Made by a program: the position numbers and the translations under genes. Below are positions 15,607-24,070 of a stretch of DNA of 64,000 nucleotides, in pieces. Where the stretch lies: NCBI GenBank assembly GCA_023443225.1, contig JAEZVF010000077.1, positions 1 to 64,000 of the forward strand, in the 5' to 3' direction. How positions within the stretch are numbered: position 1 is the stretch's first letter; each line of letters begins with the position of its first letter. The notes below the pieces were generated by a model that searched no databases, had not been told where the DNA came from, and saw nothing but the letters and a program-made list of their open reading frames with translations. Source of the DNA: Bacillota bacterium (GTDB taxonomy: Bacteria; Bacillota; Clostridia; Lachnospirales; Lachnospiraceae).

Positions 15607-15746
15607 TCTTACCTATCAACTATATTTAATTTTCAGAAAGCACCATCACGATGCTTTGTTTGCTGCACCCTTTTTTAGTCAAAAAATTCTAAATAACTTA
15701 GTATTTAACTATTGACTTTTCATAGTTGGTCTCCTTTAAATAAATT

Positions 15747-15780
15747 ATTATATTGACCAGCATTGGCTGATCAATATAAT
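15747..15780. other. Palindromic hairpin right of the IS element
   Basis: ATTATATTGA-C-CAGC pairs with GCTG-A-TCAATATAAT, 14 pairs with one mismatch around ATTG. It has no T-run. The remaining sequence from 15607 to 15912 shows no gene. Confidence 0.5.
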
Positions 15781-15861
15781 ATAAAATATGCCGAAATACT
15801 CCAGATGTTACATATTTCGCTATTTTCCATCAATTTATGTTTTTTGGATTCACTATAAAAC

Positions 15862-15901
15862 AAGAATAAACCTCCTAGAGTCTATTTAATCCAGAAGGTT
15901 T
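15862..15901 (-). terminator. Weak terminator after nagA
   Basis: Minus-strand AAACCTTCT pairs with AGGAGGTTT (one mismatch) and runs into ATTCTTGTTTT, 12 bases past the nagA stop. It would end the chitobiose locus transcript. Confidence 0.5.
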
Positions 15902-15912
15902 CCCAAATTTAT

Positions 15913-17031
15913 TTATATAATGTTTCCCTTTAAAATAACTGCCTTGATGTCTAAATATTTATCAAGTAATACAATATTCGCAACCTTTCCTGGTGTAATA
16001 CTGCCATAATGATCATAGACTCCGATTGATTTTGCTGGATTCACAGCTGCACATTGCACAGCAATTTCTAGTGGAATCCCAATATTTAGAACGGCATTTC
16101 TCATGCAATCCATAAGATTAGTCGTGGAACCGGCTAACACGTCTGACCAACCTAATGTTGCTCTTCCTGCCGACACCCGCACACTTTGTCCACCTAATGA
16201 ATAATCTCCATCCGGCATTCCGGTCGCCATCATGCTATCACTGATCATAATAATCCGATTGGCACCAAACATTTGGAAGGTAGCTCGTACCACACTAGGA
16301 TGAACATGGATTCCATCACAGATTAATTCAACCTCACAATTCGGTGTATCAAAAGCTGCCCCAATTATTCCTGGTTCCCTATGATGAAAAGGTGGCATAG
16401 CATTGTACAAATGCGTCACGTGGCTGGCTCCTTTTGATAAAGCATTCCTCGAAAGATCATAATCTGCCGTAGTATGTGCAATCGAAACAGTAACTTCTCC
16501 TTTTACTTCAGAAATAAATTCCATTGCTCCTTCCATTTCTGGCGCAACTGTCACCAGTTTAATCAGATTGCCGGACGCAAGCTGTAAGCGTCGATACATA
16601 GAAGCATCTGGTTTATGAATGAAATCTGCACATTGCGCACCTTTTTTAGCAGGTGAAATAAATGGTCCTTCCATATTTATTCCGCATAGAATAGCTCCCT
16701 GCCTATTTTCATAACTTTCTGCTGCCTCACAGATTACGTTAAGCTTCTCTTCCGATAAGGTCATAGTAGCCGGACAAATGGTAGTGATTCCATGCTTTGC
16801 CTGGTATTTTGCTATAGCCATAATTGCCTCGTGGTTGCCGTCGCAAAAATCATGCCCCTCGCAGCCATGAAAATGAATATCCGTTAATCCCGGGATTGCA
16901 AAAAGTCCCTCTGCATCAAAAATTGTTTGATTCGGCGGAATATGATCTATTATTTTGAAACCATCGATATAAATATCTTCCATTCGAAATGAATGATTTT
17001 CCTGGAAAACGTTTGCATTCTTTATTATCAT
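15913..17031 (-). CDS. nagA: N-acetylglucosamine-6-phosphate deacetylase
   Basis: A 372-residue amidohydrolase that removes acetate from GlcNAc-6-phosphate. It has DIHFHGCEGHDF near residue 51, NMEGPFISPAKKGAQ near 119, SIAHTTADY, THLYNAMPPFHHREPG near 211, LICDGIHVHP and the catalytic-Asp segment IMISDSMMATG near 266. It follows nagB by 22 bases. In this locus it takes the GlcNAc-6-P formed from both halves of chitobiose and passes glucosamine-6-P to NagB. Confidence 0.95.
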   Translation of the reverse strand: MIIKNANVFQENHSFRMEDIYIDGFKIIDHIPPNQTIFDAEGLFAIPGLTDIHFHGCEGHDFCDGNHEAIMAIAKYQAKHGITTICPATMTLSEEKLNVICEAAESYENRQGAILCGINMEGPFISPAKKGAQCADFIHKPDASMYRRLQLASGNLIKLVTVAPEMEGAMEFISEVKGEVTVSIAHTTADYDLSRNALSKGASHVTHLYNAMPPFHHREPGIIGAAFDTPNCEVELICDGIHVHPSVVRATFQMFGANRIIMISDSMMATGMPDGDYSLGGQSVRVSAGRATLGWSDVLAGSTTNLMDCMRNAVLNIGIPLEIAVQCAAVNPAKSIGVYDHYGSITPGKVANIVLLDKYLDIKAVILKGNII

Positions 17032-17053
17032 AAAATTCTACCCCTCCTATTGC

Positions 17054-17779
17054 TTAAAGTTTTGATAGTGAAGCTTCATCTCCAATTAGTATAACATCAT
17101 CATGCATTTGCAGAATGGATGCCGGAACCATCGGTGTAACCGGCCCGGTGAATGCTTTTTTCACAATGTCTGCTTTCGCTTCACCATTTACAATTACTAC
17201 AATCTTCTTAGCCTGCATGATATTTTTTATACCCATGGTATATGCATATCTAGGCACCTCTTCTGGATTATCAAAAAGTCTGGCATTCGCATGAATCGTA
17301 CTCTCGGATAATTCTACGCAATGTGTTTCTTTCTCAAAGGCTTGTCCGGGTTCATTAAATCCTATATGGCCATTATGTCCAAGACCTAATAATTGAAGAT
17401 CTATTCCGCCTAAGGAACGAATTATCATATTATATCTCTCACATTCTGCTGTCTTATCTATAGCAGTACCATCTGGAATATATATGTTTTCAGTTTTAAT
17501 GTTAATGTGGTGGAATAGATTATGATTCATATAAAAATAGTAACTTTGCCTGTTTTCTCTATTCAGTCCTTTGTATTCATCCAGATTCACTGACCTGACC
17601 TCTGAAAAATCCAAATCTCTTTTCTGATACCATTCAATTAACTGACTATATGTGCCGATTGGAGAGGAACCGGTCGCTAGTCCAAGAACAGAATTGGATT
17701 TCATAATGATCTGTGCAGAAATTATACTAGCTGCTTTTCTGCTCATGTCTTTGTAATCCTCTACTCTATAGATTCTCAT
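17054..17779 (-). CDS. nagB: Glucosamine-6-phosphate deaminase
   Basis: A 241-residue sugar-phosphate isomerase-fold enzyme that turns glucosamine-6-P into fructose-6-P and ammonia. Motifs are LGLATGSSPIGTY near residue 33, SVNLDEYKGL near 63 with the proton-transfer Asp, and GLGHNGHIGFNEPG near 132 with the catalytic His. The length matches short Gram-positive NagB forms, which lack the allosteric C-terminal extension of the enteric enzyme. It lies directly upstream of nagA. Confidence 0.95.
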   Translation of the reverse strand: MRIYRVEDYKDMSRKAASIISAQIIMKSNSVLGLATGSSPIGTYSQLIEWYQKRDLDFSEVRSVNLDEYKGLNRENRQSYYFYMNHNLFHHINIKTENIYIPDGTAIDKTAECERYNMIIRSLGGIDLQLLGLGHNGHIGFNEPGQAFEKETHCVELSESTIHANARLFDNPEEVPRYAYTMGIKNIMQAKKIVVIVNGEAKADIVKKAFTGPVTPMVPASILQMHDDVILIGDEASLSKL

Positions 17780-17818
17780 TGTTTATGTCCTTTCTGCTTT
17801 CTGTTTTATCCAATTAAC

Positions 17819-19870
17819 TTATACAATAAATAAACCTATGGATTCATCCAAAGCATGTATATCCACTTCAAGCCCATCTACTGCGTTGTTTAGTTTCTGC
17901 ACTGTATGCATCTGATTGTTTGCCAACTCATTCATCTGTTCAGTAACTGCAGACGTTTCCTGAACTACCGAAGAAATACTTTCCATAGATGCCAGAGTTA
18001 CATTTTTTGATGATTCCATTTCATTTACATTTGCAATGATTTCACCAATGGTATGTGCCAAAGTCTCCACGTGACTGTTTATCCTATGGAAGGATTCTAT
18101 CGTTTGATTTAAGGCGTTTCTTTGAGAATCAACGATACCAGTAGCTTCCCGGGCTGTATCTACCGTTTCATTTGTTCGTTTACGTATATTTCCTATGATT
18201 TTTTCTATATTCCTAGATGCTTTCATTGATTGATCTGCTAGTTTTCGTATTTCTTCAGCAACTACTGCAAACCCCTTTCCATAAATTCCAGCTCTGGCGG
18301 CTTCAATAGAAGCATTTAAAGACAATAAGTTCGTTTGTTCTGCAATTTCATTCATTGTATTAATTATATTTCCTATATACTCTGACTCTTTATTCAGATG
18401 CTCAATATTATGTATTACCGTTTCCGTAATACTTGTGGTGGCCTTGGCTTTATTGTTCAAATCATCAATCAACAAGATGCCTTCTCCGGTAATATCCTTC
18501 GTGTCTTTTGCAACCGCCTGTATTTCTTTGATATTTTTATGTACAATGTTAACTTTATCAGATAAGGATGACATCTGCTTTAGACAATCCTCGGTATCCC
18601 CGGCTTGTTTTATTACTCCATGTTCAATCTCATCAATCGCTTCCGTAATTACCTGTGCCGAAACATAAATCTCTCCGGATGCACTGGACACCTCAGCCGT
18701 AGAAGTGGAAACTGTTGCACTTATACGGTTTACGCCTTCAATCAAACCCTTCATACAATAAATCATATTGTTAAAGGCGTCTGCCAGTATAGCAAATTCG
18801 TCTTTCCGATTTATAGTGATAGATTTTGTAAGATTCCCAGCTGCCGCTTCTGAAAAAGCTTTCACCAAGACTTTAATTGTTTTCTCAATCCCGGTAGCCA
18901 TTATGGTTCCAATAAAAATTGCTACCATACATGCTATGATAACAAAGCCCAATGTAATTCTCTTGATATCACCAGCCTGTTTCTCTATAATAGTTTTGGG
19001 TACCAAAGTACAGACCATGGCATTGGAGCTATCAACCCTTGAATAGATAAACAAGTATTCTCTACCGTTATAATATACATAGCTGGCGCTGCTTGCACTT
19101 CCACTATCGAATGCGTCCCAGTAGAAATCCTGTGATAGAAAGATGGAATCACTCTTATCCTCAACCGATACTATTTCTCTTCCATCTGAAGTTATAAAAC
19201 CACTGATGCTTCCTTCTCCGAGATTTAACGACTCTAATTCCTTTGTCATCGTTTCAGTGGTAATATCCGTAATAATGTAGCCAATTGTTTTTCCGCCTCC
19301 ACCCGAAAACCCGCTTGAATCCTTAATTTTTTTTATATAAGACAATCCATAATCAGATTCCTTTAACTTGAGTCTCTCATCAATAAAAGGGTGTGTACCC
19401 ACCCAGACAGCATCCACACCGTCAGCCGTAAAATAAGAACCATCCTTTGATTGAATAAATTCTTGATACATATCTCCTTTTATAGCTCCTGCCTTCGTAG
19501 ATACGCCAACACCTTCTGCTGAAAAAATATGAATATTACTAAGTAATTCATCCGCTGCCAACTTGGCAATAATCGACTTTTGTACACCCTTATAGGCACC
19601 ATACTCTTTCTTATCTTTTAATTGATCGTCCACAGCTAACTGTTTGGTGGTTGTAGAAACAGATTTAAATCCCAATTCAAAATATCTTCCGGTTGCCCTA
19701 ACTGTTTCTTTTGCTGTTGCCTCATAATTCGCAACCATACCTTTTAAGGCTTTATGATAAGATATAAAACCTAAGGACACAATAAATAGCACCGGTATAA
19801 AATATGCTCCAATTAATTTGATTTTAATACTTTTTATTTTCACTTTCTTCCGTTTCTGAATCCGTATCAT
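17819..19870 (-). CDS. Methyl-accepting chemotaxis protein
   Basis: A 683-residue chemoreceptor with membrane segments near residues 18-38 and 303-325, a large external Cache-like sensor between them, HAMP (about 325-380) and a cytoplasmic signalling domain whose hairpin tip contains NEIAEQTNLLSLNASIEAAR (about 506-525) and GFAVVAEEIRKLADQS. It sits between the AraC-type regulator and nagB within the chitobiose locus, so its ligand is likely chitobiose, GlcNAc or the binding protein. It may feed both chemotaxis toward chitin and the locus itself; the ligand is inferred from context only. Confidence 0.92.
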   Translation of the reverse strand: MIRIQKRKKVKIKSIKIKLIGAYFIPVLFIVSLGFISYHKALKGMVANYEATAKETVRATGRYFELGFKSVSTTTKQLAVDDQLKDKKEYGAYKGVQKSIIAKLAADELLSNIHIFSAEGVGVSTKAGAIKGDMYQEFIQSKDGSYFTADGVDAVWVGTHPFIDERLKLKESDYGLSYIKKIKDSSGFSGGGGKTIGYIITDITTETMTKELESLNLGEGSISGFITSDGREIVSVEDKSDSIFLSQDFYWDAFDSGSASSASYVYYNGREYLFIYSRVDSSNAMVCTLVPKTIIEKQAGDIKRITLGFVIIACMVAIFIGTIMATGIEKTIKVLVKAFSEAAAGNLTKSITINRKDEFAILADAFNNMIYCMKGLIEGVNRISATVSTSTAEVSSASGEIYVSAQVITEAIDEIEHGVIKQAGDTEDCLKQMSSLSDKVNIVHKNIKEIQAVAKDTKDITGEGILLIDDLNNKAKATTSITETVIHNIEHLNKESEYIGNIINTMNEIAEQTNLLSLNASIEAARAGIYGKGFAVVAEEIRKLADQSMKASRNIEKIIGNIRKRTNETVDTAREATGIVDSQRNALNQTIESFHRINSHVETLAHTIGEIIANVNEMESSKNVTLASMESISSVVQETSAVTEQMNELANNQMHTVQKLNNAVDGLEVDIHALDESIGLFIV

Positions 19871-19959
19871 TTTTCACACTCTCTTTTCTTCTATCATGAC
19901 GAAATGATTATAGGAATCTATTGAAAAATAAGGATACTAAATTCAAAGGTCCACTAGAT

Positions 19960-20742
19960 TTATTCGTCTGATTCGATATCTTTTGTTAAGATCTGGTTAC
20001 GATACTCATTCGCTGATATTCCCATTATTTTTTTAAATACCCGTGAAAAATGAGCAATATCAATAAAACCAACCTTTTCTGCAATGTCTCCGATTCTAAG
20101 AGATGGATCTTTTAATAACCTTTGTGCTTCCTTAATTCTAACGTTATTTAGTATTTCTGAAAAACTCTGTCCCAGATTCCGGTTTAAAAGTTTACTTAAG
20201 TGCCATTGGCTTATATATGTTTTTTCTGCTACTTCTAAAAGCGTAATTTTATGGTCAAAATTATTTTCTATGTACTGTATTGCATTATTTACAATAAAAC
20301 TGCTTGCAGCATTTTCTGTCCTACTGACATCATTTATAGCACTTGCACTTACTGGCATTATATTCTTGGCCTTTAAGTTGGATGTCATTACTCCAATTGC
20401 TTCCATAATTTCGTCCAGATTTGAAGGTTTCAGTAAGAACCTTGTTACACCAAGTGTAATTGCCCTTTGGGCATAATCAAAGTCACGAAATCCAGTTAAT
20501 ATACTTATCTCCATGTCAACGAATTCGGATTTAAGTCCTGCAAGCATGGTTAGTCCATCTAATCCCGGCATAGCAATGTCCGTAACCAAAATGTGTGGCT
20601 TCTGCGTTCTGATTACTTCAAGACCTTCCATTCCATCATTTGCAGTACCAACTATTCTGCAATCATATTGTTCCCATGGAACTGTTCTGGATATGCCTTC
20701 CACTATTATCGGTTCATCATCAATAATCACAACTTTATACAT
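19960..20742 (-). CDS. YesN-type response regulator (REC-AraC)
   Basis: A 260-residue regulator: receiver domain (about 1-120, acidic pair D8-D9, phosphoacceptor D55 in VTDIAMPG) and AraC-family double helix-turn-helix (about 158-256, ending with IAEKVGFIDIAHFSRVFKKI). I start at the ATG at 20742, which follows GGAG at nine bases, rather than an in-frame GTG 12 codons upstream. Its partner is the YesM-type kinase at 24071. Such pairs usually activate sugar ABC transporter operons, and this gene follows the permease genes directly. Confidence 0.92.
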   Translation of the reverse strand: MYKVVIIDDEPIIVEGISRTVPWEQYDCRIVGTANDGMEGLEVIRTQKPHILVTDIAMPGLDGLTMLAGLKSEFVDMEISILTGFRDFDYAQRAITLGVTRFLLKPSNLDEIMEAIGVMTSNLKAKNIMPVSASAINDVSRTENAASSFIVNNAIQYIENNFDHKITLLEVAEKTYISQWHLSKLLNRNLGQSFSEILNNVRIKEAQRLLKDPSLRIGDIAEKVGFIDIAHFSRVFKKIMGISANEYRNQILTKDIESDE

Positions 20743-20798
20743 ACACCCATCTCCATCTTCTACTGTATAATACCTCACCTGCAGCTTCTAGTTTGATT

Positions 20799-21644
20799 CT
20801 AGCCTTTTATCGCTCCTGCTGTCAATCCTTTGATGATGTTCTTTTGTAGAAAGATATATACTATCAAAACTGGAATAATGATTAAAGTTACACTGGCTGC
20901 CATAAGACCAAAATCTGTTCCATACTTTGAACTAATTTCATTCAATAAAGCACCAATCGGGTATTTCGTCCTTTTTCGTATCATAATAAGCTGTGTAAAT
21001 AAATCATTATAAGACCACAAAAAGCAAAAGATAGCTACGGTTGCTAAAGATGGTCTCGACAGAGGTACAATGATTCTTGCAAACACAGAAGCTACATTCG
21101 CCCCTTCCATGTAAGCAGCTTCTTCCATATCAAGTGGAAGTCCTCTTAAAAATCCCATCATGATGATAGTGGCGAAGCTCAAATTTCCGGCCACTTGAGG
21201 CAATATGACGCTGAATGGTTTATTTAGCTGACCCAACCCTGTCATCATTTTAAAAACCGGTATAATAGTGGAAAACGCCGGAAACATCATGCTGGATACA
21301 ATAAGAGAATAAATAATCGCTTTCCCCCTAAACTGATAACGTGTCATAGCAAAAGCCATCATGGTTGCTAACATCATAACAATAATTGTAACACTGCCTG
21401 ATATGATTAAACTGTTTTTATAAGAAACTAAAATATTCTGCTTTTCAAAAGCGTTCTCGTAATTATCAATTGTAAATTCCTTGGGCGGCGCAAATGAACT
21501 ATTTATTACCTCCCTGGAAGGTTTAAATGAGTTATTTACTACCCAGACAAAAGGAAATATAGTAGTAATAGCCCATAATAAAAGTATAAAGTAAATTATT
21601 ATATAGGGAACAGATATATTTCTCTTTGATTTTTTTCTAACCAT
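20799..21644 (-). CDS. Sugar ABC transporter permease (MalG type)
   Basis: A 281-residue CUT1 inner-membrane permease with six predicted membrane helices and the EAA loop MEEAAYMEGANVASVFARI near residue 183, which contacts the ATPase. The start at 21644 has AGGAGG six bases ahead; an in-frame start eight codons earlier would overlap the upstream permease. It pairs with the next gene as a heterodimer for oligosaccharide import. No ATPase gene is in the locus, so a shared MsmK-type ATPase elsewhere probably serves it. Confidence 0.92.
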   Translation of the reverse strand: MVRKKSKRNISVPYIIIYFILLLWAITTIFPFVWVVNNSFKPSREVINSSFAPPKEFTIDNYENAFEKQNILVSYKNSLIISGSVTIIVMMLATMMAFAMTRYQFRGKAIIYSLIVSSMMFPAFSTIIPVFKMMTGLGQLNKPFSVILPQVAGNLSFATIIMMGFLRGLPLDMEEAAYMEGANVASVFARIIVPLSRPSLATVAIFCFLWSYNDLFTQLIMIRKRTKYPIGALLNEISSKYGTDFGLMAASVTLIIIPVLIVYIFLQKNIIKGLTAGAIKG

Positions 21645-21654
21645 TTTGTACCTC

Positions 21655-22536
21655 CTATAGGTTTGCATCCGGTTTTAGTAACTTAGAAACGATTCCTGAT
21701 ACAAGTACTCCTAGTATAACTATAAGCAATGCAATAACGGAACCATAATCTATGTTGCCAATTGTAAATGTCTGTTCATACATATAGGTTCCCAGAAAAT
21801 GTGTCAACCCCCGCGGTGCTCCTTTTGGTGCAATAACCCACGGTAAATCAAATACTTTTAAAGCACCGGTTACTGCCAGTGTAATGCAGGTACAGATTAC
21901 GCCTCTTAATAGAGGTATGGTTATATAAAATACCTGTTTGAATTTTGAACAGCCATCTATAGCCGCTGCCTCATATACATCATCCGATATATCTGTGAGT
22001 CCCGTCAGTATTATAACAAAGTAAAAGCCTACATAGCTCCAAAGAGTTGGTATAGAAATCATTAAAAAAGCTATTTCTGGAGCCAGCCAATTGATTGGAT
22101 CTTTATGAAGCCTTTCCAGGATTTGATTTAACATACCACCATTAAAATTATAGAATAATTGAAAAATTAAACCAAGAGCAGTAGCTGAAATGACAATTGG
22201 AAAAAAATATACCGTTCTAAAAATATTCTGTCCTCGCTTTACTGCACTTACCAAAATCGCTAAGACAAAAGCAATACCTACTTGAAATACAATTGTTAAT
22301 CCCATCATTTTGAATGAATTGGCTATCGCAATTTTAATTTTATTATCATGAAATAACTTTAAAAAATTATCAAAGCCTATAAAATTCCATGTTGTATCCG
22401 GCATTTTAACAAATGATGTCATATCAAAAAAGCTGTTATAAATATTCTCAATAAAAGGCTCATAGAGAAATATGATCATAAGTATAAAGCCTGGAAGTAA
22501 GAATATGAATAAAGGTGCTTTCTTCTTATAAAGCAT
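21655..22536 (-). CDS. Sugar ABC transporter permease (MalF type)
   Basis: A 293-residue CUT1 permease with six membrane helices and the EAA motif VYEAAAIDGCSKFKQVFYI near residue 187. It begins MLYKKKAPLFIFLLPGFIL, a common N-terminus for short MalF-like proteins. It is separated from the binding protein gene by a hairpin that may reduce its expression relative to that gene. By context it imports chitobiose. Confidence 0.92.
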   Translation of the reverse strand: MLYKKKAPLFIFLLPGFILMIIFLYEPFIENIYNSFFDMTSFVKMPDTTWNFIGFDNFLKLFHDNKIKIAIANSFKMMGLTIVFQVGIAFVLAILVSAVKRGQNIFRTVYFFPIVISATALGLIFQLFYNFNGGMLNQILERLHKDPINWLAPEIAFLMISIPTLWSYVGFYFVIILTGLTDISDDVYEAAAIDGCSKFKQVFYITIPLLRGVICTCITLAVTGALKVFDLPWVIAPKGAPRGLTHFLGTYMYEQTFTIGNIDYGSVIALLIVILGVLVSGIVSKLLKPDANL

Positions 22537-22567
22537 AAAATACCGCCTTTCCTATCATATTTTTGTA

Positions 22568-22601
22568 TTAAAACAGAGGGGCGGATTTCAAAACCCCTCT
22601 G
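22568..22601 (-). terminator. Intercistronic hairpin after the binding protein gene
   Basis: Minus-strand CAGAGGGG pairs with CCCCTCTG and is followed by TTTTAAT. A leaky terminator or stabilising hairpin here is usual after solute-binding protein genes, giving more binding protein than permease. Confidence 0.65.
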
Positions 22602-22625
22602 CCTGATTTTACTAATCGATACTAT

Positions 22626-23972
22626 TTATTTGCTATTGATAGCTAATACTTCTTCCAATAAGTCTTTTGGAGTTCTGCTACCAGTTGAAACATCAACAAT
22701 ACCTGCCACTAAAGTACTGTATGCTTCTTGGGATATTCTTGAATCCGTTGGTGCTGAGATGCTTGTTGCTGCACTGCTATAATTAAGTCCAGAGATTCCT
22801 AACGGAGTCATTGTAGCAAGTGGTTCAACTGCACATGCAGCCTGGCCGTTTCCACCCCAGTATTTTGTTACTGCCTCTGTATTCGTGTGAGCCATTACAA
22901 ATTTTACTGCTGCATCTTTTTTATCAGGATCTTCCCAAGCTTTTTTTGTGATATAAAATCCTGAAGAAATTCCACCTACCATAGCTCCAGCTTGGGCTTT
23001 ACCATCAGGAATTACCGGGAATGCTACAACAACTGTATTTTCCTGATCTGGACAACCCGCCAAATACCATGATCCATCTAATTGCATCGCCGATTCTTTA
23101 TTTCTGAATAATTCACCTGAAAGTACATTGTCAATGGTATCGGTATCTGTAGGGAATGCTCCCATGTCTCTTAATGTCTTAAACATAGATAGTCCCTTTT
23201 CCCAATCGGTCGTATCCGTTGGTAAAGTTGCATATCCATCAGGACCAGCTGCAGATAACATGAAGAACTCTACCCAATAATGTGGTTCCATATTTAAGGA
23301 GACGCTGATAGGTATAATACCATTTTGCTTAAATGTTTCAATTGCTTTTACCATTTTATCCCAATCTGTTGGCAATTCCAAACCATATTGATCAAATAAA
23401 TCCTTGTTGCAGAATAAACCTTCCCAAAATCCAGTGGTTGGAACAGCTCTTTGTATACCATCCGGATTCGCTGCAGCTTTTAAAGCTGTATCAAGGGTAT
23501 CCGCTGCATATTCAGGATATTCCGCTTTGATTTCATCAATGGTAACAAATTTGTCTGCTGCTAATACATCACTAGCGTTAGCATCTGTAAAATACTGAAT
23601 AACATCTGGTTCATTGCCAACTGCAAAGTCTGCAGCAATTTTTGTTTTCCAATCCTGATCTGCTTTAGCAGAATCGTCTTCTAATGTTATGTAAGGATTA
23701 TCAAGTAAAAACTGTTCATTAATCGCCTGATAATTCGGTGCATTTGGATCTGTACCACCATACATCGATACTGTTGTTAAGGTTACAGGATTTTTTTCTT
23801 TTTCTTCTACATTCTCTGTAGTTTCATTTGTTGCCGCTTCTTTTGTTTCTTCTGTTGTTTCAGTTTGCTTTGCGGTATCTGTTGTTGCTTCTTTCTTACC
23901 ACATGCAGCCAGAAGAGAAACTAACATCATCACTGCTAAGGCCATGCATAAAATCTGTTTCGTTTTTTTCAT
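22626..23972 (-). CDS. Extracellular sugar-binding lipoprotein
   Basis: A 448-residue CUT1-type solute-binding protein. The N-terminus MKKTKQILCMALAVMM is a lipoprotein signal with lipobox SLLAAC (Cys24), then an acidic Thr/Glu linker (about 28-62) and a two-lobed binding domain. GGGAGG stands seven bases before the ATG. Given GH94, NagA and NagB in the same locus, the ligand is likely chitobiose or short chito-oligosaccharides. Its own promoter region holds a 19-bp palindrome. Confidence 0.92.
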   Translation of the reverse strand: MKKTKQILCMALAVMMLVSLLAACGKKEATTDTAKQTETTEETKEAATNETTENVEEKEKNPVTLTTVSMYGGTDPNAPNYQAINEQFLLDNPYITLEDDSAKADQDWKTKIAADFAVGNEPDVIQYFTDANASDVLAADKFVTIDEIKAEYPEYAADTLDTALKAAANPDGIQRAVPTTGFWEGLFCNKDLFDQYGLELPTDWDKMVKAIETFKQNGIIPISVSLNMEPHYWVEFFMLSAAGPDGYATLPTDTTDWEKGLSMFKTLRDMGAFPTDTDTIDNVLSGELFRNKESAMQLDGSWYLAGCPDQENTVVVAFPVIPDGKAQAGAMVGGISSGFYITKKAWEDPDKKDAAVKFVMAHTNTEAVTKYWGGNGQAACAVEPLATMTPLGISGLNYSSAATSISAPTDSRISQEAYSTLVAGIVDVSTGSRTPKDLLEEVLAINSK

Positions 23973-24009
23973 AAATGAATCCTCCCTGAATTAGTTTTCA
24001 TACCTTGTG

Positions 24010-24028
24010 AAAGTTTACTGTAAACTTT
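24010..24028. promoter_or_regulatory. Palindromic operator-like site before the binding protein gene
   Basis: AAAGTTTAC-T-GTAAACTTT is a perfect 19-bp palindrome. A minus-strand TATAAT lies at 24046-24041, so transcription would start near 24034 with the palindrome just inside the transcript. It is not a CcpA cre consensus. It may bind a LacI-type repressor or form a transcript hairpin. Confidence 0.45.
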
Positions 24029-24070
24029 TTTGGTATGCTCTAATTATACAGTCATTATCTACAATAAGCA

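Larger units (their letters stand above)
14240..15735 (+). mobile_element. IS110-family insertion sequence (approximate ends)
   Basis: A transposase gene with about 200 bases of structured DNA before it and about 125 bases after it. IS110 elements have no classical terminal inverted repeats, so the ends are estimates from the -10-like TATAAT at 14252 and the -35-like TTGACT at 15712, which would form a promoter across a circle junction. A perfect 12-bp inverted pair also flanks the gene (TATTTAAAGGAG at 14304, CTCCTTTAAATA at 15731) and could instead be subterminal repeats as in IS1111 elements. It lies between the repeat-protein gene and nagA and disrupts no visible gene. Confidence 0.65.

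Noticed and set aside
22568..22601. Hairpin as the end of the chitobiose transcript
   Set aside because: The permease genes continue on the same strand with weak promoters at best, so it is more likely a leaky intercistronic hairpin.
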